The notes under the pieces were generated by a model that ran no database searches, was not told the DNA's origin, and saw only the letters and a list, made by a program, of their open reading frames with translations. Shown one piece after another: positions 47,897-57,198 of a stretch of 64,000 bases of DNA. Each line of letters begins with the position of its first letter. Position 1 is the first letter of the stretch. This DNA comes from an uncultured Paracoccaceae bacterium (GTDB taxonomy: Bacteria > Pseudomonadota > Alphaproteobacteria > Rhodobacterales > Rhodobacteraceae), in the NCBI GenBank assembly GCA_947501555.1, contig CANMWG010000001.1, forward strand, positions 1,054,001 to 1,118,000, in the 5' to 3' direction. The position numbers and the translations under genes are program-made.

Positions 47897-48517
47897 ATGA
47901 CCGCAGATGATGTAATCCCGACGTACGAACGTGTTGGTGCCGCATGGGCCAAGCAACGCAACAGCAGCCTGTTTGAAAAACCATGGCTGGACCGGATGCT
48001 GACGGCAGCGCCACGCAGTACAGGCAAGGTCCGGGTGCTTGATCTGGGCTGCGGGGCGGGCAAACCCATCGGCAGCTATCTGGCCGAACGCGGAGCGCAG
48101 CTAACGGGGGTGGATGCGACCACAACAATGACGTCGCTCTACGCAGAGCGGATCCCGGGCGCGCAGGTTGTCAAAGCCGACATGCGGGGGCTGCAACTTG
48201 ACCAAAAGTTTGACGCGATCTTGGCCTGGAACAGCTTCTTTCACCTGTCGGCCGCGGATCAAAAACCGATGTTCGCCACTTTTGCCGCCCTTGCGGCCCA
48301 TCATGCGACGCTCATGTTCACCTCAGGGCACATCGCAGGCGAGGCCATCGGCCAAGTCGCCGACGCGCCCATCTATCACGCATCACTGGCCCCCGAAGAC
48401 TACCGTGCACTCTTGGCCGAGGCCGGGTTCAAAGTGCTCCGCTACACACCCGAGGACCCCACTTGCTTCCAACACACAATCTGGCTCGCGCAATATGTGG
48501 AAGGTGAAATCTGCTAG
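47897..48517 (+). CDS. class I SAM-dependent methyltransferase
   Basis: A 206-residue cytoplasmic protein with the S-adenosylmethionine motif VLDLGCGAGKPIG (near residue 50), an acidic residue at the end of the next strand (TGVDAT), and AILAWNSFFHLS as the motif IV region. Small-molecule methyltransferase of unknown substrate. The ATG at 47885 is an alternative, and the frame is open further upstream. It is divergent from mrcA with an unusually tight upstream region, and is more similar in base composition to the core genes than the three genes that follow. Confidence 0.82.
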   Translation: MTADDVIPTYERVGAAWAKQRNSSLFEKPWLDRMLTAAPRSTGKVRVLDLGCGAGKPIGSYLAERGAQLTGVDATTTMTSLYAERIPGAQVVKADMRGLQLDQKFDAILAWNSFFHLSAADQKPMFATFAALAAHHATLMFTSGHIAGEAIGQVADAPIYHASLAPEDYRALLAEAGFKVLRYTPEDPTCFQHTIWLAQYVEGEIC

Positions 48518-48806
48518 ACACTTTCGCAGACTTTGCTGACGCGCCATGCGGCCCAGACGCAAACTATAAACTACAGTAGGTCCAACGTTCAGCGAGCTCA
48601 GACGCGATGTCTCTAGCGAGAACAAAGTCGTGTTCTCTGCCCATGCAGCAAGCTCTGTTTTTTATTGGCATGACGTCAAGATCGTAACTCAAGCAGCGGC
48701 AATAGACTATTCTTACCAAATGGTACGCACGTACCTGCTGGCGCCCAAAATAAGCCATCTTTCTCCTGTTTTAAAACGCTGCACAGCTAAAATTCTAACG
48801 TCAAAC

Positions 48807-49325
48807 ATGGGGCCAAGTAATCCGTTTACTCGGTTGAAATATAGAATGACTATTCTTCAATATTCCCGGCGCATTAGCTTTATGACAGCTTTCTTGTTGT
48901 TTTATCCCCTGCTTGCCTATCTGGGTCCAAGAGATGGCCGCGCAGAGTTCTATCCGTTCTTTAACTGGAGCCTATTTACGAATGCCTCCGATGTTCGGTT
49001 TGATATTGTCTTGATTGTCCAAGAAGTTAACGGGGAAACTCTGTCAGAACCGACATTATTCTTTGATATGAAGGATCAATTTGCGTCAGCGAAACGCGGA
49101 GATTCGCAATTAGCCAAATTGATCGATGACTATGCAAATGCCAGATATCGCAATCAAACCAATGCTGCGGAAGAAATGGAGAGTGTGATTTTCGACCGCT
49201 ACATGCCCGAAATTCAAAGCGTGGCATACGACGTTGCAGTCATCAGATATCACCCGGCACTACGGTATCGGACCGGCGAGATTATCAACACTAGGATTAT
49301 TCACTCGGTGAGGGAGACGAGATGA
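48807..49325 (+). CDS. membrane-anchored protein of unknown function (first of HTTM/DCC unit)
   Basis: A protein of about 172 residues with one membrane segment (MTAFLLFYPLLAYLG) and a ~110-residue extracytoplasmic part containing FYPFFNWSLFTN, a motif-like aromatic cluster. The start is uncertain: ATG at 48807 or 48846, or the frame's first ATG at 48630; none has a good ribosome site. It overlaps the next gene by four bases (ATGA). AT-rich compared with mrcA and amiC. The FYPFFNWxLF pattern also occurs, from memory, in small proteins encoded beside HTTM-like genes, suggesting a three-part complex. Confidence 0.6.
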   Translation: MGPSNPFTRLKYRMTILQYSRRISFMTAFLLFYPLLAYLGPRDGRAEFYPFFNWSLFTNASDVRFDIVLIVQEVNGETLSEPTLFFDMKDQFASAKRGDSQLAKLIDDYANARYRNQTNAAEEMESVIFDRYMPEIQSVAYDVAVIRYHPALRYRTGEIINTRIIHSVRETR

Positions 49326-50314
49326 CGCGAGCTATCATCAGAAGAGCGCGGCAGAACCTTCGTGAGCAGACGCAGGCAGAGAGGCCGTTTGAAACCCTAA
49401 GTGCATCCATTAGCAGTTTTGACTGCATCGTATTGGCATATTATGCGGCTAGTGTGTACTTGTCAGCCAAACTCTTACCGCTGGTTGGCAGCCTTGCTGA
49501 GCAAACGACCACCTGGAACTATCTATGGCCACTCGCATGGGTGCCGATTTGGGCTGCGGACCCTATACTTGAGATCATCGCTGTCCTGTGTTTGGCAAGT
49601 TCCCTTCTTGCGTTGCAGTTCCGCCACAATCTCTGGGCACGTTTCGGGTTTTTTTTGCTATTTTTTCTAACGGCATCCATTCCGAATTCTGTCGGCGGGA
49701 TCAATCACCCATATCATGCTTGGATTTTTGTGAGTCTAATCTTTCTATTTTTGCCCAACAAAAAGACTTCTGAACTAAATCGAACAGGCAAAATGGCACT
49801 GGCAACAACCATCTTCACGGCGCAAGCTGCGATGCTGCTTTTCTACTCAATGGCTGGCTTCGCGAAGTTGGTCCAGGGTTTGAGCGCGGCCGCGGCAGGT
49901 GATGCAGGCAGCTTATCATTTGGAGCTCTGTCTTGGACACTGGCGGACAGAGCACTTCAAACAGGGACGACCCCCCTGCTCATTGAGCAGATTCTGGCAA
50001 GCCCCTTGTTGGCGACGGCAATGATGTGGGGCGTCATCTATATTCAGACGGTGTCCATAGTTGTCGCCTTCCGGCAATCTTTGAAATTGATTTGGGCATA
50101 CGCGCTGATTGGCTTCCACGTGGGGACATGGCTGTTGATGGAGATTGTGTTTACTGAACATTTGTTGTTGCTTAGCATCCTGTTTGTCATTGCCCACAAT
50201 CCAAAAACAAGCTTTCAACGAAAGGTCGCGGCATTACCAATTTTTGGTGTATTGTTCCAGAAACTCTTCGAAGGTGCCGAAATTTCAACACCCCCTGCGG
50301 AAACCAACGTATGA
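49322..50314 (+). CDS. HTTM-like polytopic membrane protein
   Basis: A 330-residue inner-membrane protein with about eight hydrophobic segments (near 33-55, 68-90, 92-115, 118-145, 162-185, 230-250, 255-285, 300-315). The layout and the position before a DCC (DUF393) gene resemble horizontally transferred transmembrane (HTTM/VKG-carboxylase-like) proteins. Catalytic residues of the carboxylase cannot be confirmed. It is coupled to both neighbours by four-base ATGA overlaps, so equal expression of all three products is expected. Low GC relative to the core genes points to acquisition. Confidence 0.7.
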   Translation: MTRAIIRRARQNLREQTQAERPFETLSASISSFDCIVLAYYAASVYLSAKLLPLVGSLAEQTTTWNYLWPLAWVPIWAADPILEIIAVLCLASSLLALQFRHNLWARFGFFLLFFLTASIPNSVGGINHPYHAWIFVSLIFLFLPNKKTSELNRTGKMALATTIFTAQAAMLLFYSMAGFAKLVQGLSAAAAGDAGSLSFGALSWTLADRALQTGTTPLLIEQILASPLLATAMMWGVIYIQTVSIVVAFRQSLKLIWAYALIGFHVGTWLLMEIVFTEHLLLLSILFVIAHNPKTSFQRKVAALPIFGVLFQKLFEGAEISTPPAETNV

Positions 50315-50688
50315 CTAAGCCAGTCCTTGAAATTCTCTATGATGGAGACTGCCCATTTTGCAGCCACTACGTGAAGATGCTGTGGCTTCAGAAAAATTTT
50401 GACTGTAGGCTCCAAAACGCGCGAGAACATCTAGATCTCGTAGAAAAGTTCCGGGCGCAGGGGATGGAAGTGTCAGATGGGTTCATTGTAACTTTGCATG
50501 GCCGGGCTCTGCATGGAGCAGACGCACTTTCACTTCTCAGCCGCCTGTCTGAGTCTGATAGAGTATTGAACCGTACATTGACCGTCGCGTTCCGAAATCG
50601 ACATTTTGCCCGATTGAGTTATCCGATTATGAAGGCAGGTCGTTTGGTAGTGCTGAAGCTGCTGGGCCGAAAGGCACGGATAGAATGA
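50311..50688 (+). CDS. DCC family thiol-disulfide oxidoreductase (DUF393)
   Basis: A 125-residue thioredoxin-fold protein. The family motif is exact: YDGDCPFCSHYV at residues 10-21 with Cys14 and Cys17. DUF393 proteins often accompany HTTM or DoxX membrane proteins and are thought to supply redox equivalents at the membrane; there is no signal peptide here, so the active site should be cytoplasmic. Start overlaps the HTTM-like gene by four bases. Last gene of the unit. Confidence 0.88.
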   Translation: MTKPVLEILYDGDCPFCSHYVKMLWLQKNFDCRLQNAREHLDLVEKFRAQGMEVSDGFIVTLHGRALHGADALSLLSRLSESDRVLNRTLTVAFRNRHFARLSYPIMKAGRLVVLKLLGRKARIE

Positions 50689-50905
50689 CGCCTACTTTGG
50701 TGCTATTGAGGTACAATTGGAGACCCGGCATATTAAGTACTTCTTAATGTCTTGTCTCAACTTCCCCGAGTTGCGCGCCGATATGCATGAATAACAAAAT
50801 TACAGTGTTTTCCGTCAGCATCCGTGACGCCATCCCTCTTCAATTTAGCAGATCGCGGGCCCGATGTTCACCTAAGAGGCTAGCTTGCACAGATTTTCTT
50901 CGGCA
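50689..50905. other. junction between the inserted unit and amiC
   Basis: 217 bases between convergent genes. No terminator with T-tract and no repeat shared with the left junction (47734-47896) was recognised by eye. Confidence 0.4.
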
Positions 50906-52060
50906 TTACCCCGCCAAAGCCGCCACAGCCACAACAATAGCCCGCGCAAATCGGGCGCGGCCTTCTGCGCTTGCAAGGGCGGCACGGTCTGTGCTGCTGG
51001 ATAGAAAACCGGCCTCCAACAGCACACTTGGAAAATCAGCTGCTGATAGCACCGCAAAACGGCCCTCACGCCGGGGGCGGGAATTCAGGCGGACGCCCTC
51101 GGCCGCCATGGCCGCCACCAAAGCATCCGCAAAGCGCTGCCCCTCCGGGCCCGTGTCAGCCCGGGCCAAATCCATCAACACGGTCGCCACCCGGTCCCCC
51201 TGTTCGGCCAAATCAACACCCGCCAGCAGATCACCACGCTCGTGCCGCTCAACCATTTGTGCGGCGGCTCGATCCCCGGCATCGCTGGACAATGTATAGA
51301 CCGAGGCACCTGTGGCCTCATCTTCCTCCAACGCATCTGCATGCAGCGAGATCAACAAATCCGCCCCCACCGCACGGGCAATGGACATGCGGGTGAACAA
51401 AGGGACAAAGACATCCGCCTCGCGGGTCAAAACGACCTGCACACCGTCCAAAGCCTGCAGCTGCGCGGCAACCTCCTGTGCGAACATCAGCATCAGATCC
51501 GCCTCATTGATGCCGTCCCGCTGCGCGCCGGGATCAATACCGCCATGGCCGGGGTCAATCACCACCACAAAGTCACCGCTATTCGGCGCAGGCCCGCCAT
51601 CAACCGGATCAACAGCTGCCATCGCGTCCCAGCCGGGATCAGGCGGGGCACCGGCCGCATCCGCAAAACCCTGCGCATCGGTGCGTTCCAGAACGACAGT
51701 CAATTCTGCGCCCGCAGGATCGGCACGCATCCCCGCCTCGGCCACAGCCAAAGGTTCGGCCAGATCAATGACCATGCGGGACCAACCAGGGCGAAACGGG
51801 CCAACGCGTACGGCCAAGGCGCGATCCCCATCCAGCAATGCCGCTGGGGTCACACCGGCCCAGTCGAGCCCTTCAAAATCCAAAACCAAGCGGCGCGGAT
51901 CATCCAAGGTAAACACGCGGTAAGGCACAATCTTGGACAGGCCAAGTTCCACGCGCAATGTCCACCAGCCATCCTTGATGGCGCTCCGGGCTGGATCAAC
52001 ACTGGCCTGCGCCCATGCGCCGGTGGCCAAGACTAGCAATGCGCAAACCCATCGGATCAC
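50906..52060 (-). CDS. amiC: N-acetylmuramoyl-L-alanine amidase with AMIN domain
   Basis: Periplasmic zinc amidase that removes stem peptides from peptidoglycan during cell separation. The 384-residue protein has a signal peptide (1-19), an AMIN targeting domain (~35-130), and an Amidase_3 domain (~160-380). Zinc and catalytic residues are intact: His in DPGHGG, Glu in NEADLML, His in SLHAD, and the catalytic Glu in LLEAGFLS. It overlaps the aminotransferase gene by four bases. The symbol follows the AMIN-amidase family. In related genomes it is normally next to mrcA, here 3.2 kb away. Confidence 0.93.
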   Translation of the reverse strand: MIRWVCALLVLATGAWAQASVDPARSAIKDGWWTLRVELGLSKIVPYRVFTLDDPRRLVLDFEGLDWAGVTPAALLDGDRALAVRVGPFRPGWSRMVIDLAEPLAVAEAGMRADPAGAELTVVLERTDAQGFADAAGAPPDPGWDAMAAVDPVDGGPAPNSGDFVVVIDPGHGGIDPGAQRDGINEADLMLMFAQEVAAQLQALDGVQVVLTREADVFVPLFTRMSIARAVGADLLISLHADALEEDEATGASVYTLSSDAGDRAAAQMVERHERGDLLAGVDLAEQGDRVATVLMDLARADTGPEGQRFADALVAAMAAEGVRLNSRPRREGRFAVLSAADFPSVLLEAGFLSSSTDRAALASAEGRARFARAIVVAVAALAG

Positions 52061-53202
52061 GTGATGCGCCCCTTCATGAAGGCCGCCAGACGGCTCAGAC
52101 CTTCTGCAATATCAGCGGTACCACGGGCATAGGAAAACCGCAGCCAATGCTTGCCACGGGCCGCATCAAAATCAAGGCCGGGGGTGACGGCAACACCGGC
52201 CTTGTCCAAAATTTCAGCCGAGAATGCCAAAGCATCATCGGTATAATCGGACACATCAACATAGACGTAAAAGGCGCCATCAGGCGGCGCGAACCGGTCC
52301 AGACCGGCGGCCTTCAACCCACCAATCATCAAGGCGCGGTTTTTGGCATAAACGGCCTTATTCGCCTCCAGTTCAGCGGTGCAATCCATAGCGTGCAAAG
52401 CCAAACGCTGGGCAGCATGAGGGGCGCAAATGAACATATTCTGGGCCAAACGCTCAACCCGGCGGATATGATCCTCAGGGACCACCATCCAACCCACACG
52501 CCATCCGGTCATTGAAAAATACTTGGAAAAGGAATTCACAACATAGGCGTCATCAGTGACCTGCAATGCGGTCACAGGGGTCACGTCATAGTCAATGCCG
52601 TGATAAATCTCATCTGAGATCAAGGCGGCATCCCTTGCAGTACAAGCCTCGGCCAAGGTCTGGAGGGCAGGTTGATCCAGCATCGTGCCCGTTGGATTGG
52701 CAGGTGAGGCGACAATTAGCCCGGCCAGATCATGGGCGGCGACATCACTGGGCAAAGGCTGAAAGCGCTGCACTAAGGTTGTGGGAATATCCACCGGGGT
52801 CAGCCCCACTGCCTTCAAAATCTGGCGATAGGAGGGATAACACGGGGTGCCCAACCCAACACGTTCGCCATTGTCAAACAAAGCCGAAAACGCGAGCAGA
52901 AAAGCACCTGACGCACCGCTTGTGACAACGACGCGGGCCGGATCAAGATCAACGCCGTACCAATCGGCATAATGGCGGGCGATGCGGGCACGCAGTTCGG
53001 GCAATCCCAACCCCACAGTATATCCCAAAGGATCATCCATCTCGGCCATCAGATTGGCCTTGGCTGCTTCCGGGGCGCCGGTGCCAGGCTGGCCCACTTC
53101 CATATGGATGATATGACGGCCCGCGGCCTCAGCCTTGCGGGCGGCCTCCATCACATCCATGACGATAAACGGGTCAACGTCACCCCGGGTTGAATGTCGC
53201 AT
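52057..53202 (-). CDS. pyridoxal-phosphate-dependent aminotransferase (class I/II)
   Basis: A 381-residue fold-type I enzyme. The PLP lysine lies in NSFSKYFSMTGWRVGW, the aspartate partner and Tyr in ISDEIYHGIDY, and the substrate arginine near the C-terminus in LRFSYARG. Closest in appearance to aspartate/aromatic-like aminotransferases. A four-base overlap with amiC shows co-translation, so it may feed wall or amino-acid metabolism, but the pairing does not reveal the substrate. Confidence 0.9.
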   Translation of the reverse strand: MRHSTRGDVDPFIVMDVMEAARKAEAAGRHIIHMEVGQPGTGAPEAAKANLMAEMDDPLGYTVGLGLPELRARIARHYADWYGVDLDPARVVVTSGASGAFLLAFSALFDNGERVGLGTPCYPSYRQILKAVGLTPVDIPTTLVQRFQPLPSDVAAHDLAGLIVASPANPTGTMLDQPALQTLAEACTARDAALISDEIYHGIDYDVTPVTALQVTDDAYVVNSFSKYFSMTGWRVGWMVVPEDHIRRVERLAQNMFICAPHAAQRLALHAMDCTAELEANKAVYAKNRALMIGGLKAAGLDRFAPPDGAFYVYVDVSDYTDDALAFSAEILDKAGVAVTPGLDFDAARGKHWLRFSYARGTADIAEGLSRLAAFMKGRIT

Positions 53203-53322
53203 CTGGTTCGCCTCACTACTTTGGCGCTTATGTGCCCTTCACCCGCATGTGAGGTCAATGGACCTTGGCAATGGCATGCAAATATGATCTGTTGTCGGCC
53301 AAATATAATAGTGAGAACCCAA

Positions 53323-54069
53323 ATGATGCTACGCCTTGCACTGCCCCTCTGCCTTGCCCTCGGGCTGCCGGCACAAGCGCTTGAACTGGACGCAATGAGC
53401 GATGCAGAACGGGCCGCGTTTCAGGCAGAAGTCCGGGCTTATATCTTGGAAAACCCCGAAGTGATCCGCGATGCCATTGTTGTTTTGCAGGAACGCGAAG
53501 GGCAAGCCGAAGCCCTGCGTGATGTGGCCCTGGCGCAAGCCAATGCAGACACATTGTTTCGCGACGGGCATTCCTTTGTGGGCGGCAACCCTGAGGGCGA
53601 TATAACAGTCGTCGAGTTCATGGATTACCAATGCGGGTTCTGCAAACGGGCTTTGCCCGAAGTCCAGGCGCTGCTGAACACAGACAGCAACATCAGGTAC
53701 ATCATCAAAGAATTCCCAATCCTGGGTGAGACTTCGGTGCTGGCATCGCGCTATGCCATTGCCGTCAAACAGGTCGGTGGCGATGATGTGTACAAAGACA
53801 TCCACAACACGCTGATGGAGTTCCAAGGGGACATCACGCCAACCGCCCTGTCGCGGCTGAGCGAAGCGTATGCGCTAGACCACGACGCGATCACGGTGGC
53901 AATGGACAGCGATGAGGTGACCGAAATCATTACGCAAAACCGGGCCCTTGCCAACCAATTGCAAATCACCGGCACCCCGACATTTGTCATCGAAGATCAA
54001 ATGCTACGTGGCTATGTGCCGTCTGATCAGATGCTCCAGATTGTGGCCGAACTGCGCGATCAGGGCTAA
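53323..54069 (+). CDS. DsbA family thiol oxidoreductase (Com1-like)
   Basis: A 248-residue periplasmic protein. Signal peptide about 1-18, a ~70-residue helical N-terminal part (AERAAFQAEVRAYILENPEVI), then a DsbA-like domain with CxxC in QCGFCKRA and the cis-proline in ITGTPTFVI. The extra N-terminal helices place it with the Com1/ScsC-like DsbA group. It should form or shuffle disulfides in exported proteins. Start at 53323 or the adjacent ATG at 53326; the upstream frame from 53194 is rejected because it has no signal peptide. Confidence 0.9.
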   Translation: MMLRLALPLCLALGLPAQALELDAMSDAERAAFQAEVRAYILENPEVIRDAIVVLQEREGQAEALRDVALAQANADTLFRDGHSFVGGNPEGDITVVEFMDYQCGFCKRALPEVQALLNTDSNIRYIIKEFPILGETSVLASRYAIAVKQVGGDDVYKDIHNTLMEFQGDITPTALSRLSEAYALDHDAITVAMDSDEVTEIITQNRALANQLQITGTPTFVIEDQMLRGYVPSDQMLQIVAELRDQG

Positions 54070-54179
54070 CTGAGCACGCTTGATTACTTGATGACACCTA
54101 AACCATCGCCCCGTGGCCGACAGGGTTTATCAGCATAAATAAACCTGGCCGCGCGAGCCACCTAGCAAAGCAGGCATCA

Positions 54180-54250
54180 TTGCTTCGCGCAGCGAATTAC
54201 TGCTTCGGGCCCAATCTGAACAATGCTGCGCAACATTCGAATGTCTGCTT
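54180..54250. repeat. member of degenerate intergenic repeat-like family
   Basis: Blocks GCGCAGCGAATTACTGCTTCGG and CAACATTCGAATGTCTGCTTC lie close together. Similar blocks (GCAGCGAAAG, CATTCG/CGAATGTC, CTGCTT) appear near 29770-29840, 43020-43170 and 55640-55740. Copies are too diverged to align fully by eye. Confidence 0.35.
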
Positions 54251-54267
54251 CAATCATTTACGATTGC

Positions 54268-55404
54268 TCACTGAATGATAATTTCGGAGAGCAATGCTTT
54301 TTCTTCCCGCCTGAAATGGGGGGCGAGTTCTTCGTCAATAGCTGCCCAATCCACGGTGTCAGATTCAATAGCAGGGGTCGAACTACCAGCGGCCGCAACC
54401 ACCTCCATGCGATAGCGCGTTGGTGGGTGGCTGCTGTCGACGGCGTGCATCGACTTAGTAGCCTCAGCATATAGCTCAGCGGCTCGGTCCGCGTCCGGTA
54501 TGCGGACTGCAGATGCCATGTTTTCGAACAAACTGATGTCTTTTGAACCATCAAAATAGGTAAGTTTCAGAGCGTCTTCGACCATAGGTGACAGGATGAG
54601 TTTTTTGAGTGATGCGTATTCTGCGGTAACCCCTGCAACTGAAGCTGCTGCAACATCAGCCAAATACTCAGCCCTTTGACTGTCAGCAAAAATCAACTTC
54701 TCAAAACCCAGAGCGATAGTCGCAATCATGCCACCAAACAGAAGACCAAATAGCTGACCAAGCAGCCCCCGCTCTTCATAGTAAAAACTGCTGTTGGTCT
54801 CATGGTCAACAATAGCGGGGGGATGAGTTAGGTCATGCCAACGCGCCAAAGTTCCAAGGGCACCGTAAGCAAGCCGCCCCCGCGCAGGGTCTTGGTTGAT
54901 CAAATGGGCAACCTCATGAGCAAGCAAGGCCAATCGTTCAGGTGTTTCTAGAGCTAACCATAATGGAGCTCCGATACCCAAAACGCGCTCTTTCTTTCCG
55001 AATTCGGCCATGTAAGCATTAAATTCACTGCTTACATGGACGCCGTCTACTTCAGGCGCGCCGAGTAACTTTGCAATATCATCAAGAAGTGAAAACAGCG
55101 TTGGTACATCGGCACGTCTCAAGGTCTTTTGAGAGTTTTGGTGTTTTGGTGTTCGCAAAAAATAGCCTGTGGTCAGTATAATTGTCCCAATCACAATTGC
55201 CGGAATACTATCAAGATTGAAAAAAACTATCGCTACCCCTAATCCGGCAACGCAATAGGGTGTAACCATGATAGAGATGGCGAAAAACGTTGCCACGCGC
55301 CTGATTTTGCTTGGGCCCATGGTGCGATTTCGGGCGATATCTTTCACTACATTGTCGCGAATTGCTTCACCAAAACGTTTGTTTAATTCGGTAACGTACT
55401 TCAA
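54268..55404 (-). CDS. M48 family membrane metallopeptidase
   Basis: A 378-residue inner-membrane protein. Two membrane segments (~36-61 and ~67-83) come first, a further hydrophobic stretch is at ~222-245, and the zinc site is HEVAH (His163, Glu164, His167) with the third ligand Glu in RAEYLADVAAA. This is the HtpX/Ste24-like architecture, used to cut damaged membrane proteins. AT-rich compared with neighbours and bracketed by intergenic sequence of degenerate type, so it is probably an acquired single gene. Confidence 0.9.
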   Translation of the reverse strand: MKYVTELNKRFGEAIRDNVVKDIARNRTMGPSKIRRVATFFAISIMVTPYCVAGLGVAIVFFNLDSIPAIVIGTIILTTGYFLRTPKHQNSQKTLRRADVPTLFSLLDDIAKLLGAPEVDGVHVSSEFNAYMAEFGKKERVLGIGAPLWLALETPERLALLAHEVAHLINQDPARGRLAYGALGTLARWHDLTHPPAIVDHETNSSFYYEERGLLGQLFGLLFGGMIATIALGFEKLIFADSQRAEYLADVAAASVAGVTAEYASLKKLILSPMVEDALKLTYFDGSKDISLFENMASAVRIPDADRAAELYAEATKSMHAVDSSHPPTRYRMEVVAAAGSSTPAIESDTVDWAAIDEELAPHFRREEKALLSEIIIQ

Positions 55405-55766
55405 TCGAATGAGCCATATAGATGAGAGAAGGGACCAACAATGCGTTGGGATTGTAGGTTCAAAACTTACTGGTCAAATTGATACAAGGTCAACGGTGGA
55501 TCAATAGGCTTTGGGATATGTTCATCAGTTTTCAATGACTTACAGGGAACCAGTCCAATTTTGCAGGTGATTGATATGATGACAAACCAGATCGGACTGA
55601 GACATCGGCAACCGTGTGAAATGTCGTCCTATGCGCTACAAAGCCGCCTTTGGCGCAATCGCAGCGAAAGCCTGGAGAATCCCACTGAGCAGACAGCCGC
55701 CCCACGTGTTGCGAAGCTCTGCTTTGCATATGCGTGTCGGTCACTTTCTCGCCGCCATGAACCACA
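55405..55766. other. 362-base intergenic region
   Basis: No credible gene. The short frames here have no ribosome site and unlikely composition. Blocks such as GCAGCGAAAGCC (near 55662) resemble the degenerate intergenic family noted elsewhere in the window. Confidence 0.4.
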
Positions 55767-55943
55767 TCACGTCTTGTCGCGGGCGGCTTTCTCTTCTTTT
55801 GTCAGCTTATTGTTCCAAACATTGTTGCTGAGCCCAAGTTCAGCCGCGAGCGGTTTGGTCTTGCCCACACTGACCTTGCCACCTTTGTTCAGGAACTCCT
55901 GAATAAGGGCGTCATCGGTGGTATCTTTGGGAACATGTTTCAT
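55767..55943 (-). CDS. 58-residue basic protein
   Basis: A small gene just downstream of ispG on the same strand (48 bases after its stop). The protein (MKHVPKDTTDD at its start) has a Lys-rich centre and the segment LGLSNNVWNNKLTKEEKAA near the end. TAGGAGC is placed seven bases before the ATG. Similar short proteins are, from memory, common in Rhodobacterales. Function unknown; a DNA- or RNA-binding role is possible from the charge but unproven. Confidence 0.75.
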   Translation of the reverse strand: MKHVPKDTTDDALIQEFLNKGGKVSVGKTKPLAAELGLSNNVWNNKLTKEEKAARDKT

Positions 55944-55991
55944 CGATCGGCTCCTACCGTTCAGGCGCGTGTGAAACCACGGCCCAATGCA

Positions 55992-57119
55992 TTACTCCGC
56001 CGCGACATCAGCCTTTTCAGCTTCCAATGCCGCAGCCTTCTTTTCGACCTGTTCGACGATATGCTCGATCATATCATCGTTGTTCTGCTTATGGCTTTGC
56101 TTGCCCGCCAGATAGACCATGCCTGACCCGGCCCCGCCCCCGGTAAAGCCCACATCGGTCATCAGCGCCTCACCGGGGCCATTCACCACACAACCGATGA
56201 TCGACAAGGACATGGGCGTCTTGATATGCTCTAGACGTTTTTCCAACGTCTCAACGGTCTTGATCACGTCAAACCCCTGCCGGGCGCAGGACGGGCAAGA
56301 GATGATGTTCACACCACGATGGCGCAAGCCGAGAGATTTCAAAATCTCAAAGCCCATCTTCACCTCTTCCACCGGATCAGCAGAGAGGGACACGCGGATC
56401 GTGTCGCCAATGCCCATCCACAACAAGTTGCCCATGCCGATGGCGGATTTCACGGTGCCGCTAATCAGGCCCCCAGCCTCTGTGATGCCCAGATGAATGG
56501 GGGCATCCGTGGCCTCGGCCAATTGCTGATAGGCGGCAGCGGCCATGAAGACGTCAGAGGCTTTGCAGGAAATTTTGAATTCGTGGAAATCATTGTCCTG
56601 CAGGATCTTGATATGATCCAGACCACTTTCCACCATCGCATCCGGGCAAGGCTCGCCGTATTTGTCCAACAGATGCTTTTCCAACGACCCGGCATTCACG
56701 CCGATGCGGATGGAACAGTTATGATCCCGGGCGGCCTTGATCACCTCTTTGACGCGCTTTTCATCGCCAATATTGCCCGGGTTGATACGCAAACAGGCGG
56801 CACCTGCCTCAGCGGCCTCAATCCCGCGTTTATAGTGGAAATGAATATCGGCCACGATGGGCACAGACACCTCAGGGACAATCTGCTTGAGGGCCGCACT
56901 CGACGCCTCATCAGGGACCGAGATACGGACGATATCCGCGCCCGCCTCAGCGGCGGCATTCACTTGGTCAATGGTGGCCTTCACATCCGTGGTCAGCGTG
57001 TTGGTCATGGTCTGCACAGAAATCGGAGCGTCGCCACCGACGGGCACGTTGCCAACCATAATCTGACGCGACTTGCGGCGGTAAATATTGCGCCATGGAC
57101 GGATGTGGTTCAACGACAT
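55992..57119 (-). CDS. ispG: 4-hydroxy-3-methylbut-2-enyl diphosphate synthase (flavodoxin-dependent type)
   Basis: Iron-sulfur enzyme that makes HMBPP, the sixth dedicated step of the MEP isoprenoid pathway. The 375-residue length fits the bacterial two-domain form. The TIM-barrel starts after MVGNVPVGG, and the cluster ligands lie in [11 protein letters not shown] and [10 protein letters not shown]. The start at 57119 (MSLNHIRPW) is preferred to 57167. It follows rodZ, as often seen in this order, and is followed by the 58-residue protein. Confidence 0.96.
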   Translation of the reverse strand: MSLNHIRPWRNIYRRKSRQIMVGNVPVGGDAPISVQTMTNTLTTDVKATIDQVNAAAEAGADIVRISVPDEASSAALKQIVPEVSVPIVADIHFHYKRGIEAAEAGAACLRINPGNIGDEKRVKEVIKAARDHNCSIRIGVNAGSLEKHLLDKYGEPCPDAMVESGLDHIKILQDNDFHEFKISCKASDVFMAAAAYQQLAEATDAPIHLGITEAGGLISGTVKSAIGMGNLLWMGIGDTIRVSLSADPVEEVKMGFEILKSLGLRHRGVNIISCPSCARQGFDVIKTVETLEKRLEHIKTPMSLSIIGCVVNGPGEALMTDVGFTGGGAGSGMVYLAGKQSHKQNNDDMIEHIVEQVEKKAAALEAEKADVAAE

Positions 57120-57198
57120 GGGGTGCACTTTCGCGATCTGGGTATTTGCGCCTAACCTAAGCAGCAATAGCCCCTACAGCAAGCGAACAGACCTGCGA

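Noticed and set aside
50787..51299. 170-codon plus-strand frame at the amiC end
   Set aside because: Ser/Ala/Arg-rich antisense frame over the amidase domain.
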